A stretch of 64,000 nucleotides of DNA from Nocardioides humilatus (GCF_008373755.1 NZ_VUJV01000003.1:1116001-1180000); one strand, 5' to 3'; shown: positions 21,234 through 30,949, numbered from the stretch's first letter. Numbers and translations: made by a program. Notes: generated by a model from the sequence alone, not told the origin.

Positions 21234-24200
21234 ATGGTGCGGCGCCAGACGATCACGTTGACCCCGTTGCCGAACGGCAGGGCACCCGGCGGCAAGGTGC
21301 GGCTCTCGGTCCACATCGCACCGCGCCTCGAGACCGACGAGGACGGCGCCCACCCGGTCCTCGGCCAGTTCCCCGACTTCGCGCGATGGGTCCAGCTCTC
21401 GCAGGAGGCCGGCCTGACCTTCCAGGTGAAGTTCGGCGGCGACGACCCCGTCGACGCGACCTTCGACGAGGCGCACGAACCCGACCCGTCCCTCTGGGAG
21501 GCGATCTTCCGCGACGACTGCGGCGTCCAGCCCCTGCACTTCAAGGACTTCGACGGGCAGAAGCTCCGGTCGTTCCCAGCGGCGAACATCCACAAGTACC
21601 TCAAGAACCTCTACACCTCCTTCGGCCTCAGTGACCCGACCGAGTTCCCGACGGCCCACGCGCTGCTCGCGGGCGGCGCTCTCGGCACGTTCGCGTCCGA
21701 CCCGACCGACGAGGTCCGCTCGCGGCTCCACCAGAAGGTCGAGCAGCTGATCGCCGTACCGTCCGGGCCGGCACCCAGGATCGGCGTCATCGCTCCGCAC
21801 GCCTACAGCCCGGCCAGTGTCGGCGTCGACATCACCCAGGTCCAGATCCTGCACCGCCCACGCCCGAAGGGGACGCACCGCGTGCCCTACACCGCGCCGC
21901 CCGACTTCGACTTCCACCAAGGCATCGCCGCACTCGCCGCCCACCCCCAGCTGCTCCGCCGACTCGGCCTGGTCCGGGACCTGCTGGTGACCCCGTCCGC
22001 GAGCTACACGGCGGCCACCGAGGTCCAGGTGTTCATCAAGGACGACCGTTTCCTGCTCTATCCGGTGGGCTCGGCCACCTACAGCAGCCGCATCGTCAGT
22101 ACGCGCACCCGCTACCGCTCGACGACCTTCACGGCCGCGCCGCGGACCAAGGACCCGCTGCTGTTCGCCCGGCGGCTCAACCTCAGCGACCCCCGGCGCT
22201 ACGACGTCGCTGACGTCGACCTCGACGGGGCGGCGCTGAAGGTGGTCGGCGCGGCGTCGACGATCGGCAGGTCGGTCAAGGCAGCTGTCGCGAGCCCGCT
22301 GACCTCGGACCGGCACCCGCTCCCCGCGATGCGATCAGAAGGTCTGGTACTCCTGCAGGTGGGCCGCGCCTCCAGCCTGCAGGCGGAGATGAAGCGGCAG
22401 CGCAGCTACCACGATCTCCTCCTCGCGGGTCAGCCGCCGGTGCTCGACGCGGAGGACCTCGTGCGCGGCTACTACCTCGACGTCTGGGACGACACCGCCG
22501 GCCACTGGTCGCCGCTCGGGATGCGCAACGTGGTCTACACCCCCGTCGGCCAAGACCCGCTCGAGGTCGAGGACGAGGGCGCGGTGACGATGGCGGTCAC
22601 CACGGACGGCCAGGGCTCACCGCTGCCCGACGTGTTCGTCCCTGAGACGCTGGCCAAGTGGAGCGGGTGGAGCGTGGTCGCTCCGCGTCCTGGCCGGGCG
22701 CTGGCGAAGGACCTCGACGACGGGATGGTCGGTCGGACCGACACGTCCGAGGCGACTGCCATCAAGCTCGGCATCACCACGACGGTGCCGAAGCCCGGCT
22801 CCGACCTCCCGAAGCTCCCGAGCCTGCGCTACGGACGGTCCTACCGATTCCGGGCCCGGGCGGCGGACTTCGCCGGCAACAGCGAGCCGTTTACCGACAT
22901 CAACGGTGACAATCGTGGGTCCACGCCGCTGACGGTCTACAGCCGCTACGAGCCGGTGCCACCGCCGATCGTGCTCAAGCACGAGGATCCGACGCCCGGC
23001 GACGGCGTGCTGCGGATGGTGATCCGCAGCGACTACGACGAGGTCCCCGGCAACGCCGACCCGGCCTACCGCCACCTCGTCCCGCCCGTCGCCAGTCAGC
23101 TCGTCGTCGAGCAGGCCGGAGTCCTCGACACACCCGAAGGCCGGCTCGACCCGGGCACCTACGAGGTCCTCCGGGTTCGCGACGGCAACCGGTTGGACAA
23201 CCCCGATGCCAACAACTACTACCCCGACCCGACCAGCCCCTTCAACGAGCACAGCTCGCCCGAGCTGATCTACCCGGACGACTTCGTCAACGTCACCCAC
23301 CTCCCCGACCCGTTCTCGCGCGGCGCGGTCTTCTACGGTCTGCCGTTCGGCACCACCAAGGTCGGCGGACACGAGCCCGCGGGAGGCACCGCCCACCTGA
23401 GCTGGAACCTCGAGGGCGACACCTGGGACACGGTGCTGGCCAACCGGATCCGGCTCTCCGAGCCGAGGGGCGTCACCAACAAGGCCGACTACGCCCACCG
23501 GATCCTGACGTTCGGACGCAACCAGGAGCTGCGGGTCTTCCTGCCCAAGGCGACGGTGGTGCGCACCAAGCTGAGCTCGTTCCTCTCCTTGAACGGTGTC
23601 GGACCGACCTCCGACGTCGACCGGATGGGGATCTGGCGGTGGCTGCTCGCCGGCGCCGCCGAGGCCGGGCTCAGCACCGGCGCGCAGAACGACCTCAAGA
23701 AGCTGGTCGCCGCCGGCGCTCATTGGATGATCTCTCCGAGCGTCGAGATCGAGCTCGTGCACGCCGTACGTCGTCCGCTGCTGCGGCCCACCTTCACCAC
23801 CACGAAGCAAACCCGCAAGGACGCACACGGCGACGACGTCGACGCTGACTTCGCGAACGTCGCCGCGGATCGCCAGCCCGGAGAGACGGCCGCCCACTGG
23901 ACCGGGACAATGCAGGTCTCGGGTCGCAGCACGGCCCGGGTCAACGTCATCGCCGACTGGCACGAAGACATCGACAACGTCGACCTCCCGTCGTGGGACA
24001 CCGTCGGTTTCCATGCTCAGCCGTGCTCCTTCACCTACGACAGCGACGACCACGAGCTGTTCCCGATCGCGGCGGCGAACGGCAAGCCGGTCCCCATCCG
24101 GGCCGACACCGTGCGCGGTCTCGGACTCCACGAGCTGCACGACACCCGGCACCGGATGGTCACCTACACCGTCGAGGCAGTGAGCCGGTTCGCCGAGGAG

Positions 24201-25520
24201 TTCACGAAGACCATCACCCCCGCGATCGGCCCGCTGCGCAAGCAGAAGTTCGCCGACAACGCTCTCGTGCCGGGCTACACGCGGATCAGCGACAACGGGG
24301 TGACCTACGAGGAGGGCACCGACTTCCTCATCAACGACCCGGCGCCGGGGTGGATCCGGGTGCCTGTCGGATCGCCCGTCTCCACGGGCCACCCGATCAC
24401 CCTGACCTTCCTGGAAGGTCCGGTCAGCCGGTTCAGCACCGAGCCGGCGACGCAGACCGAGCGTACGACGACCACGGTCAACGTGCTCTCCACCGCCAGG
24501 CCGAAGGCGCCGCAGGTCGAGTACCTGATCCCGGCGTACGAGTGGACACCGTTGAACAAGCGACCCAACGCCGACACGACCACCCGGCAGGGCAACCGCC
24601 TGCGGGTGTGGCTGGGGCGCCCCTGGTTCAGCTCCGGTGACGGCGAGCAGCTGGCCGTCATCTGCCCGACCGCCGGCGTTCAGCCCGACGCGATGGACCC
24701 GCTGCACACCTACGTCTCCCTCATCGGGATGGATCCGGTGTGGGGCGACGTCCGATGGGAGGGCAAGGACCTGGAAGGCAGAACTGGCTTCGGGGTCCCG
24801 ACCCGCACCGTGCTGAAGCCCGCGAACTTCCCCCTCGCCGACCGGAAGATCGACTCGGGCATCTTCCTCGAAGGCATCCCGAGCCTCCCGGGCGCAGCAC
24901 CGCCGACCCTCGGCGCCGCCGTCCACGACGTGCACTACGACCGCGAGCGCAAGCTCTGGTACTGCGACATCCAGATCAGTCCGGCCGACGGCAAGGCCCA
25001 GCCTTATCTCCCGTTCGTGCAGCTGGCGCTGGCCCGCTTCCAGGCCAGCTCGCTCAACGACGACGGCGTCGACCTCCGTCTCTCGCCGATCGTCGTCGCC
25101 GAGCTGGTGCAGCTGGCTCCCGACCGGGTCCTGACCATCACCAAGAAGAAGGGCCGGGTCAGCCGCCTCAACATCTCCGGCACCAGCTACAAGTCGACCC
25201 CGGCCACCGACCACCGCCACGTCGACGACCAGGGCTACGTCGGGAGCGTGCGGGGACCCGCACGCATGACGTGGGAGATCCAGACGCCGCGCGTCGGCAT
25301 GGACCCGGACACGTTCCCCGACACGGCGTGGGAACGGGTCGGCGTCACCCACGTGATGCCCGGCACCGTCGACCACAACGGCCTCGCCTCGTGGACGGTC
25401 GACAAGCCGGTCCTGGTCGGCAACCGCCCGGCACGGCTGGTCTTCACCGAGTACGAGGAGTACGACGACACCGGGGACAACCCGGGCCGCGTGGTCTTCA
25501 CGGCGACCTACCCGCTCTGA
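21234..25520 (+). CDS. Giant protein of unknown function, partner of the Tat protein
   Basis: The 1428-residue protein begins MVRRQTITLTPLPNGRAPGG and has no signal peptide or membrane helix. Around residues 530-560, LRYGRSYRFRARAADFAGN resembles a fibronectin/Ig-like strand pattern. Near residues 1235-1300 a conserved-looking patch YLPFVQLALARFQASS precedes VVAELVQLAPDR. No catalytic motif is recognised. AGGAGG lies one base before ATG and four before GTG 21237, so GTG 21237 may be the real start. The gap to the Tat gene is 24 nt. Without its own signal it would stay in the cytoplasm or leave bound to the Tat protein. The end overlaps the convergent regulator by 13 nt. Confidence 0.75.
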   Translation: MVRRQTITLTPLPNGRAPGGKVRLSVHIAPRLETDEDGAHPVLGQFPDFARWVQLSQEAGLTFQVKFGGDDPVDATFDEAHEPDPSLWEAIFRDDCGVQPLHFKDFDGQKLRSFPAANIHKYLKNLYTSFGLSDPTEFPTAHALLAGGALGTFASDPTDEVRSRLHQKVEQLIAVPSGPAPRIGVIAPHAYSPASVGVDITQVQILHRPRPKGTHRVPYTAPPDFDFHQGIAALAAHPQLLRRLGLVRDLLVTPSASYTAATEVQVFIKDDRFLLYPVGSATYSSRIVSTRTRYRSTTFTAAPRTKDPLLFARRLNLSDPRRYDVADVDLDGAALKVVGAASTIGRSVKAAVASPLTSDRHPLPAMRSEGLVLLQVGRASSLQAEMKRQRSYHDLLLAGQPPVLDAEDLVRGYYLDVWDDTAGHWSPLGMRNVVYTPVGQDPLEVEDEGAVTMAVTTDGQGSPLPDVFVPETLAKWSGWSVVAPRPGRALAKDLDDGMVGRTDTSEATAIKLGITTTVPKPGSDLPKLPSLRYGRSYRFRARAADFAGNSEPFTDINGDNRGSTPLTVYSRYEPVPPPIVLKHEDPTPGDGVLRMVIRSDYDEVPGNADPAYRHLVPPVASQLVVEQAGVLDTPEGRLDPGTYEVLRVRDGNRLDNPDANNYYPDPTSPFNEHSSPELIYPDDFVNVTHLPDPFSRGAVFYGLPFGTTKVGGHEPAGGTAHLSWNLEGDTWDTVLANRIRLSEPRGVTNKADYAHRILTFGRNQELRVFLPKATVVRTKLSSFLSLNGVGPTSDVDRMGIWRWLLAGAAEAGLSTGAQNDLKKLVAAGAHWMISPSVEIELVHAVRRPLLRPTFTTTKQTRKDAHGDDVDADFANVAADRQPGETAAHWTGTMQVSGRSTARVNVIADWHEDIDNVDLPSWDTVGFHAQPCSFTYDSDDHELFPIAAANGKPVPIRADTVRGLGLHELHDTRHRMVTYTVEAVSRFAEEFTKTITPAIGPLRKQKFADNALVPGYTRISDNGVTYEEGTDFLINDPAPGWIRVPVGSPVSTGHPITLTFLEGPVSRFSTEPATQTERTTTTVNVLSTARPKAPQVEYLIPAYEWTPLNKRPNADTTTRQGNRLRVWLGRPWFSSGDGEQLAVICPTAGVQPDAMDPLHTYVSLIGMDPVWGDVRWEGKDLEGRTGFGVPTRTVLKPANFPLADRKIDSGIFLEGIPSLPGAAPPTLGAAVHDVHYDRERKLWYCDIQISPADGKAQPYLPFVQLALARFQASSLNDDGVDLRLSPIVVAELVQLAPDRVLTITKKKGRVSRLNISGTSYKSTPATDHRHVDDQGYVGSVRGPARMTWEIQTPRVGMDPDTFPDTAWERVGVTHVMPGTVDHNGLASWTVDKPVLVGNRPARLVFTEYEEYDDTGDNPGRVVFTATYPL

Positions 25521-28500
25521 GCCCTGCCGATCAGGTCGGCGGCCCGCTGAGCCAGGCCCGCCATCCCGAGGTCGCCCGCGGCCTCCCGGATGCGGGCCAG
25601 CTCGACGAGCGCCTTGGCCGCGGTCGTCTTCCGACCCAGCCCGATCCGAGCCCGTTCGAGCGCGGCCCGGAGCGCCAGCGGCTGGGCGCCCATGGCGGTC
25701 GCCAGGCGGTGCGCCTCGCCGAAGTGCTGGTCGGCTGTCCGCGTGCTCCCGAGCACGTCGGCGAGCAGGCCGAGGTAGAAGTCGACGGGACCGCTGCAGA
25801 AGCCGACCCAGACCAGGCCGTTGCGGCCCGCGTGCGGAGCCAGCAGGTCGTGGATCTCCTGCGCTGCCTTGCGATCGCCCACCGTGGCAGCCGCACTGGC
25901 CAGCAGGCTGAGCGCGGCGAGCCAGGCGATGTCCTGCTTGATCTTGTCGAAGCCGGTGGCTGCGAAGTCCGCCAAGAGCCCGCGGGCCTTGTCGTGCTCG
26001 CCGCACTCGGCGGCGATCCAGGTGCGGGCGGCGTCGAGCGCCGGGATCTCGCCGAAGCTGATGCCGACGTCGTCGATGAGCGGCGCGAGCTCGTGCAGCC
26101 GGCCCCACTCGAAGAAGAGCCACAAGGTCTGCAGGCCGTGCAGCTGGGCCGCCCCCTCGGTGCCGCTGCCGACGCCCTCGGCGACACCGGCCTGCGACAA
26201 CCGCTCGGCCTCGTCGAACCGTCCCGACATCATGGCCCGCAGCGCCGGGAGGAAGTGGGCGTGCCAGCGGTAGTAGGGCTGGCGCAGGCGGGCGGACACG
26301 TGGAGGTAGCGGCGGATCGAGTCGTCCGCGGACTCGACGTCGGCGAGGCAGAGCTGGTCGAGGGCCGAGAAGATGTGGGCGTCGGCCTCCCGGGCGGGCT
26401 GCTTGAGCCGGCGGGCGAGCATGAGGATCTCCTCGCTCCCCTGGATCCGTTGCTCCTCCCAACCCGGCACCCACAACGCGAGCTGGCGGTCGGTGAGGGC
26501 GTCGAGCAGGACCTCGTCGTCGCCGGAGGCGCGCGCGAGCGCGACCGCGCTGTCGCTCAGCTCCCGGCGGCGTTCGACCGGAGCCGACCAGTAGCTGACG
26601 ATGCCGAGGCGACCGAGCAGCGCCGCGCGCAGCGAGGGGTGCTCGGTGAGCCCGGCCAGAGCCTCCTGGAGCTCCTCCTCCAGCTCGGTGTCGGGCGCTG
26701 AGGCGGCGAACCCCTGGGTGGCGGCTCCGTTGTTGCGCCAGCGGCCAAGCACTGCTCGCGCGAAGAGCTCGCCGTCGCGTTCGGCGCGCGCGAGCACCAG
26801 CGCCTGCCGGCAGGCGTCCTCGGCGCCCTCGCCGTCGCCGACCCACCAGCGCGCGGCACCGAGCTCGATGAGGAGATCGGCCCGGTCGTGGGCGGTCCCG
26901 CGGGACTCGGCGAGCAGCAGCGCCCGTTCGAGGAGCTCGATCGCGTCCTCGAAGGCCAGTGCGCGCTGGGCCTCGATCGCCGCCAGCCGGGAGTAGCGCA
27001 TCGCCTTCTCGACGTCGCCCAAGGCGGCGGCCTCGTGGAAGTGGCGGGCGAGCTGAGCAGGGGTGCCGGAGCCGCTCTCCTCGAGCAACAGGCCGATGAG
27101 CTGGTGGAGCCCGGGCCGGGTCGCGGTGCTCAGCTGGTCGTGCAGCGACCGCCGCACCAGGGCGTGCGCGAACGCGTAGCGGCCCGGCACGCCCGGTACC
27201 TCGTGGACCAGGCCGCCGTCGACCGCACGGGACAGGATCTCGGCGGTGTTCTTCGGGGAACGTTCCGCTGCCTCGGCCACCAGGGTCAGGTCGAACTCGC
27301 GACCGATGACCGAGGCCACCCCCAGCACCTGTTCGATGTCCTCGCCGAGCTTCGTCACGCGTCGAGCCACCACCTGGCGGATCCGCAGCGGCACGGCGGC
27401 GCCGCGCACCAGGTCGATATCGGTGCGTGACGGGGCCGACCGGGTACGGCCGGCTTCGTCGAGGTGACGCGCGAGCTCCAAGAGGAAGAGCGGGTTGCCG
27501 GCGGTCTCCTCGTGGAGGGCGACGACGAGCTGTTCCTCGACCTCCCTCCCGAGCGCGACGGCCGCGAGCTCAGCCGACGACTCCAGCGGCAGACCGGCGA
27601 CCTCGACGATGTCGACCGTCGCGGTGCGCCGCAGGTCGGCGATGACGTCGGCGGTCGGTCCGGGCGCGTCGATCGCGTGGGTGCGGCAGGTGGCGAGCAC
27701 GACGAACTGCTCACCCTCGAGCCGCCGCACCAGGTAGCGCAGCAGCGCCAACGTCGGGGCGTCCGCCCAGTGCAGGTCCTCGAGCGCGAGGACGACCGGA
27801 CGGGTGCGCGCCAGGGCGCGCAGCAGGTCGGCGACCGCGTCGAACGCGGCGAGCCGGTCCGGTTGGGCCGAGGCACGCGACGTGCCGTTGAGACCGATGA
27901 GCGCACCGACCCGGTCGAGGACGTCCTCGTCGACCTCGGCACCGTAGGACCGCACGGGGTGCTGCTTCAGTAGCCACCGAATCCCCTCCGAGAAGGGCTG
28001 GTACGGCGTCAGCGGCTCCTCGTCGCACCGGCCGAAGAGCACGTGGCGGTCGGCACCGGCGTCCCGCGCCACGGCCGTCATCAGGCGCGACTTCCCGATG
28101 CCCGGGTCGCCGGCCAGCAGCACCACACCCGCCGGGCGGTCGGCGTCGGTTGCGAGGACGGTTGCCAGCCGTCGTACCTCCGCGTCGCGGCCGACCAGCG
28201 CCACCCCCGGCGCGTTGGCCAGCGCCGGCGGCAGCGGCAGCACGTCGGTCGGCGGTCGGCTGCGGTGCCCGTTGCCCGCGACGACCGGTGCTCCTCCGTT
28301 GCGGTCGAGCGCCGGGTCCTGCGAAAGGATCGCGCTCTCGAGGCGGCGCAGCTCGGGAGTCGGCTCGAAGCCGAGCTCCTCCACCGTGAGCGCGCGCAGC
28401 GCCTGGTAGGACGCCAACGCGTCCGCCTGCCGACCGGACCGGTAGAGCGCCAGCATCCGCTGCGCCCAGAAGCGCTCGTGGAACGGGTGCTCGTTGATGA

Positions 28501-29059
28501 GGTGGTCGAGCTCGGGGACCAGCTCGGACGAACGGCCGGCGGCGAGCTCGGCGTCGAACAGGCTCTCCAGCGCGGACGACCTATGGTCGGCCAGCCGGGT
28601 CGCCTCGGCCCGGAGCATCGGCGAGCTGATGTCGGCGAACGCGTCGCCTCGCCACAGCGCTAGTCCCGATCTGATCTGGCTGGCGGCCTCGTCGGGCTCA
28701 CCGCGGTCGAGGCTGCGCCGCCCGGCGGCCACCAGGGCGGTGAACTGACCCATGTCCGACTCATGGTCGGCGAGGTCGAAGACGTAGCCCTTGCCCGACG
28801 TCGTCAGCCGAGGTGCCAGCACATCACCGAGCTGACGACGCAGCCGGGAGACGAAGACGTGGATGCCGGCCAGGGCGGACTCGGGGGCTCCGTCGGGCCA
28901 CAGCTCGGGCAGGAGCGTGGTGGCGCTGACCACGTGGCGTTCATGGGCGACGAGGATCGCGAAGAGACAGCGTTCCTTCTGGCCGGTGAGCTGGATGCCG
29001 ATGTCCTCGAAGAGCACTTCGAGCGCGCCCAACACCAACACCAACATCGAGTCCCCCAT
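25508..29059 (-). CDS. AfsR/SARP-like regulator with ATPase and TPR domains
   Basis: The 1183-residue protein has an OmpR-type winged helix (about 1-95, with SALAGIHVFVSRLRRQLGD and TSGKGYVF). A bacterial transcriptional activator domain (about 100-245) follows, then a STAND/AAA ATPase (about 290-600) with P-loop GDPGIGKSRL and Walker B LALEDLHWAD. The rest is TPR-like helical repeats to the end. Such proteins activate neighbouring biosynthetic or secretion genes on a signal sensed by the ATPase part. It converges on the three-gene secreted island and is the obvious candidate for its regulator, which is inference. ATG 29059 was chosen; ATG 29047 is possible. Confidence 0.88.
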   Translation of the reverse strand: MGDSMLVLVLGALEVLFEDIGIQLTGQKERCLFAILVAHERHVVSATTLLPELWPDGAPESALAGIHVFVSRLRRQLGDVLAPRLTTSGKGYVFDLADHESDMGQFTALVAAGRRSLDRGEPDEAASQIRSGLALWRGDAFADISSPMLRAEATRLADHRSSALESLFDAELAAGRSSELVPELDHLINEHPFHERFWAQRMLALYRSGRQADALASYQALRALTVEELGFEPTPELRRLESAILSQDPALDRNGGAPVVAGNGHRSRPPTDVLPLPPALANAPGVALVGRDAEVRRLATVLATDADRPAGVVLLAGDPGIGKSRLMTAVARDAGADRHVLFGRCDEEPLTPYQPFSEGIRWLLKQHPVRSYGAEVDEDVLDRVGALIGLNGTSRASAQPDRLAAFDAVADLLRALARTRPVVLALEDLHWADAPTLALLRYLVRRLEGEQFVVLATCRTHAIDAPGPTADVIADLRRTATVDIVEVAGLPLESSAELAAVALGREVEEQLVVALHEETAGNPLFLLELARHLDEAGRTRSAPSRTDIDLVRGAAVPLRIRQVVARRVTKLGEDIEQVLGVASVIGREFDLTLVAEAAERSPKNTAEILSRAVDGGLVHEVPGVPGRYAFAHALVRRSLHDQLSTATRPGLHQLIGLLLEESGSGTPAQLARHFHEAAALGDVEKAMRYSRLAAIEAQRALAFEDAIELLERALLLAESRGTAHDRADLLIELGAARWWVGDGEGAEDACRQALVLARAERDGELFARAVLGRWRNNGAATQGFAASAPDTELEEELQEALAGLTEHPSLRAALLGRLGIVSYWSAPVERRRELSDSAVALARASGDDEVLLDALTDRQLALWVPGWEEQRIQGSEEILMLARRLKQPAREADAHIFSALDQLCLADVESADDSIRRYLHVSARLRQPYYRWHAHFLPALRAMMSGRFDEAERLSQAGVAEGVGSGTEGAAQLHGLQTLWLFFEWGRLHELAPLIDDVGISFGEIPALDAARTWIAAECGEHDKARGLLADFAATGFDKIKQDIAWLAALSLLASAAATVGDRKAAQEIHDLLAPHAGRNGLVWVGFCSGPVDFYLGLLADVLGSTRTADQHFGEAHRLATAMGAQPLALRAALERARIGLGRKTTAAKALVELARIREAAGDLGMAGLAQRAADLIGRAQSG

Positions 29060-29147
29060 GCCTTCGCAGCAGCACTGATACCCGAGTCAGCCCTGCCAGC
29101 ATGATCGACGGTGGTTGCATCGTCAATCAGTCAAAAGGCCGATCTTT

Positions 29148-29645
29148 TTACTCTGCAAGGCGTGCGTTGACACGTTGGAACGTGCCCAAGCCGAACGCCA
29201 CGATCCGTGCGGTCTCGACCTGGGAGGGGGTCTCGCGGAGCGTCTCGACGGCGGCGCTGATCGCATCAGCCATCGGCCAGCCGTAGACCCCGGCGCTGAT
29301 CAGCGGGAAGGCGATCGTCCGGGCGCCCAGCTCGTCGGCCACCTCCAACGCTCGCCGGTAGCACGACGTCAGCAACCCGCGGTCGCGCTGACCCGCGTTG
29401 AAGTTGGGCCCGACCACGTGGATCACCCAGCTGGCCGGCATCTCACCGGCGGTGGTCCACCCGGCGTCGCCGGTCGCGAGTCCTCGCGGGAACCTCCGGA
29501 TGCAGTCGTCGAGGACAGCAGGACCCCCGGCCCGGTGGATCGCGCCGTCCACCCCGCCACCGCCGCGCATCCCGTTGTTGGCGGCGTTGACGACCGCGTC
29601 GACCTGCTGTGTGGTGATGTCGCCCTCGACGGCCTCGATCTCCAT
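29148..29645 (-). CDS. Macro-domain protein (ADP-ribose/O-acetyl-ADP-ribose deacetylase type)
   Basis: The 165-residue single macro domain has VNAANNGMRGGGGVDGAIHRAGG, the ADP-ribose-binding loop of the MacroD/YmdB group. Its last part FPLISAGVYGWPMADA forms the second binding loop. Such enzymes remove acetyl groups from O-acetyl-ADP-ribose or ADP-ribose from proteins. No DarT-like toxin or sirtuin is adjacent, so the cellular role is open. A short AAAAG/CTTTT hairpin after the stop may be a weak terminator. Confidence 0.92.
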   Translation of the reverse strand: MEIEAVEGDITTQQVDAVVNAANNGMRGGGGVDGAIHRAGGPAVLDDCIRRFPRGLATGDAGWTTAGEMPASWVIHVVGPNFNAGQRDRGLLTSCYRRALEVADELGARTIAFPLISAGVYGWPMADAISAAVETLRETPSQVETARIVAFGLGTFQRVNARLAE

Positions 29646-29675
29646 ACGGCCAGGGTGGCACGTTCCGCCTGGTTC

Positions 29676-29981
29676 TCAGGCGAGGCGCAGCCGCACCTGC
29701 GCCGTGCCGTCGTCGCTCAACCCCTCCGCCACCCGCACGGCCTTCTTGATCGGCAGCACATAGGTCTTCTGCTCGGCGCTCGGGAAGATCGAGGTGCGCC
29801 ACGTGGTCGCGCCGATCGTGACCTCGACCCGCACGCTGCCGAAGCCCTTCCCCGGACCCGCAACCGCCTCGATCTCGTCGGAGGCGTCGAACGGGAGGCT
29901 GACGAAGTACCAGGCTCCGGACTTCGTCTCGTCCTTCGCCTCCCACCGCCACAGCGGTGCAGTGAAGTCGTAGGTCGTCAC
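29676..29981 (-). CDS. DUF1905-domain protein
   Basis: The 101-residue protein starts at GTG 29981, overlapping the TGA of the propeller gene (GTGA); the frame is open further upstream but overlaps that gene. It shows the DUF1905 pattern: YDFTAPLWRWEAKDE, AWYFVSLPFDASDEI, GFGSVRVEVTIG and TYVLPIKKAVR. DUF1905 is a small beta-barrel often found alone or fused to YdeI/OmdA-like domains; its biochemical role is not known. It is the last gene of a tightly coupled operon. Confidence 0.88.
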   Translation of the reverse strand: MTTYDFTAPLWRWEAKDETKSGAWYFVSLPFDASDEIEAVAGPGKGFGSVRVEVTIGATTWRTSIFPSAEQKTYVLPIKKAVRVAEGLSDDGTAQVRLRLA

Positions 29982-30949
29982 CGGCGCGGCCTGAGCGACC
30001 GACCCAGGACGAGCAACAGGACGACCCCCACGACCCCGCCGAGCGCCCATGGCCAGTACGGCCGGGTGCCGTCCTGGTCGACGACGTCGTCGCGCGCCGA
30101 CGTGCCCGGCTCACCGTCGCGGTCAGGCCGCTTCGTGCCCGACACCTCGGCCTGGACCTTCTTCGGCAGGGCGAACGACAACACGTCGCTGTGCTGGCCT
30201 TCCGAGCTCAGGAAGACCCGGTCGCGGTCGTCGACCGCGATGCCCTCCCCCTGCTCCTGCGCGGGCAGGTCCATCCGAGCGACCTCCCTCAGCGAGGGCC
30301 ACCGGTAGACCGCAGCGGTGAAGTAGCCGCGCAGGATGAAGTGCTTGCCGTCGGGGAAGAACGCGCCGTCGGTCGCGATCGGCAGCAGGTCGTCGCCGCG
30401 CACCGTCAGCTCGTTGGTGCCGTCGGGATCGAGGCGGGCAGGAGCGGCGTACATCCGCCCGATGATGTCCTTGTCGACGATGAGCACCTGGCCGGTGACC
30501 GGGTGGACCAGCAGCGCCTCGGCGTCGTGGGCGCCGTCGGGGTAGGCGACGTCGTAGGTGAAAGGGGCGACCGGCCCGTCCTGGCCGAAGGGCACCTTCA
30601 GCAGCTGCACCGAGTCGCGGGCTTCCTCGTTGTCGCCGATGTCGCCGACCAGCAGGTCGCCCGAGGGCAGCGGGGCGATGGACTCCACGTCAGTGGGCTC
30701 ACCGTCCCAGGAGGTCACTGCGACCGTCTCCCCGCGCAGGTTGACCGTGAACACGCGGCCGGAGTCACCGGAGTCGTTGATGGTCGCGAACAACCCGTCC
30801 TCGACGACCAACCCGCTGGACTCGATGATCTCCGCGTCCTGGAACGAGAACACGACGCGATCGGGAGGCGCCACGTCACCGCTGACGGTCAGACCGATCC
30901 CGAACGGCAGCAGCGCCAGGACCGAGAGCAGCTTCTCCAACCTGCTCAC
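29978..30949 (-). CDS. Membrane-anchored beta-propeller protein
   Basis: The 323-residue protein has a hydrophobic N-terminal signal (KLLSVLALLPFGIGLTVSG). A beta-propeller domain (about 30-270) has repeated strand patterns such as ESSGLVVEDGLFATIND, VESIAPLPSGDLLVGDIGD and DGAHDAEALLVHPVTGQVL. A linker and a C-terminal membrane helix (WALGGVVGVVLLLVLG) with an Arg-rich tail follow. This layout would expose the propeller outside the membrane. It resembles the esterase-like/phytase-like propellers, but no active residues can be named. GTG 30949 overlaps the methyltransferase stop (GTGA), so it is translated with it. Confidence 0.75.
   Translation of the reverse strand: MSRLEKLLSVLALLPFGIGLTVSGDVAPPDRVVFSFQDAEIIESSGLVVEDGLFATINDSGDSGRVFTVNLRGETVAVTSWDGEPTDVESIAPLPSGDLLVGDIGDNEEARDSVQLLKVPFGQDGPVAPFTYDVAYPDGAHDAEALLVHPVTGQVLIVDKDIIGRMYAAPARLDPDGTNELTVRGDDLLPIATDGAFFPDGKHFILRGYFTAAVYRWPSLREVARMDLPAQEQGEGIAVDDRDRVFLSSEGQHSDVLSFALPKKVQAEVSGTKRPDRDGEPGTSARDDVVDQDGTRPYWPWALGGVVGVVLLLVLGRSLRPRR

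Noticed and set aside
16123-25520. Phage tail or contractile injection island
   Set aside because: No sheath, baseplate, tube or ATPase gene is present; the giants show no tail motifs I can recognise.
22617-26846. 1409-residue minus-strand frame across the 1428-residue gene
   Set aside because: Composition is that of a shadow frame (Arg/Gly/Val/Asp-rich), and it runs across the ends of two well-supported genes.
29148-29645. DarTG-type toxin-antitoxin system
   Set aside because: A macro domain is present, but there is no adjacent DarT-like gene and no fusion.
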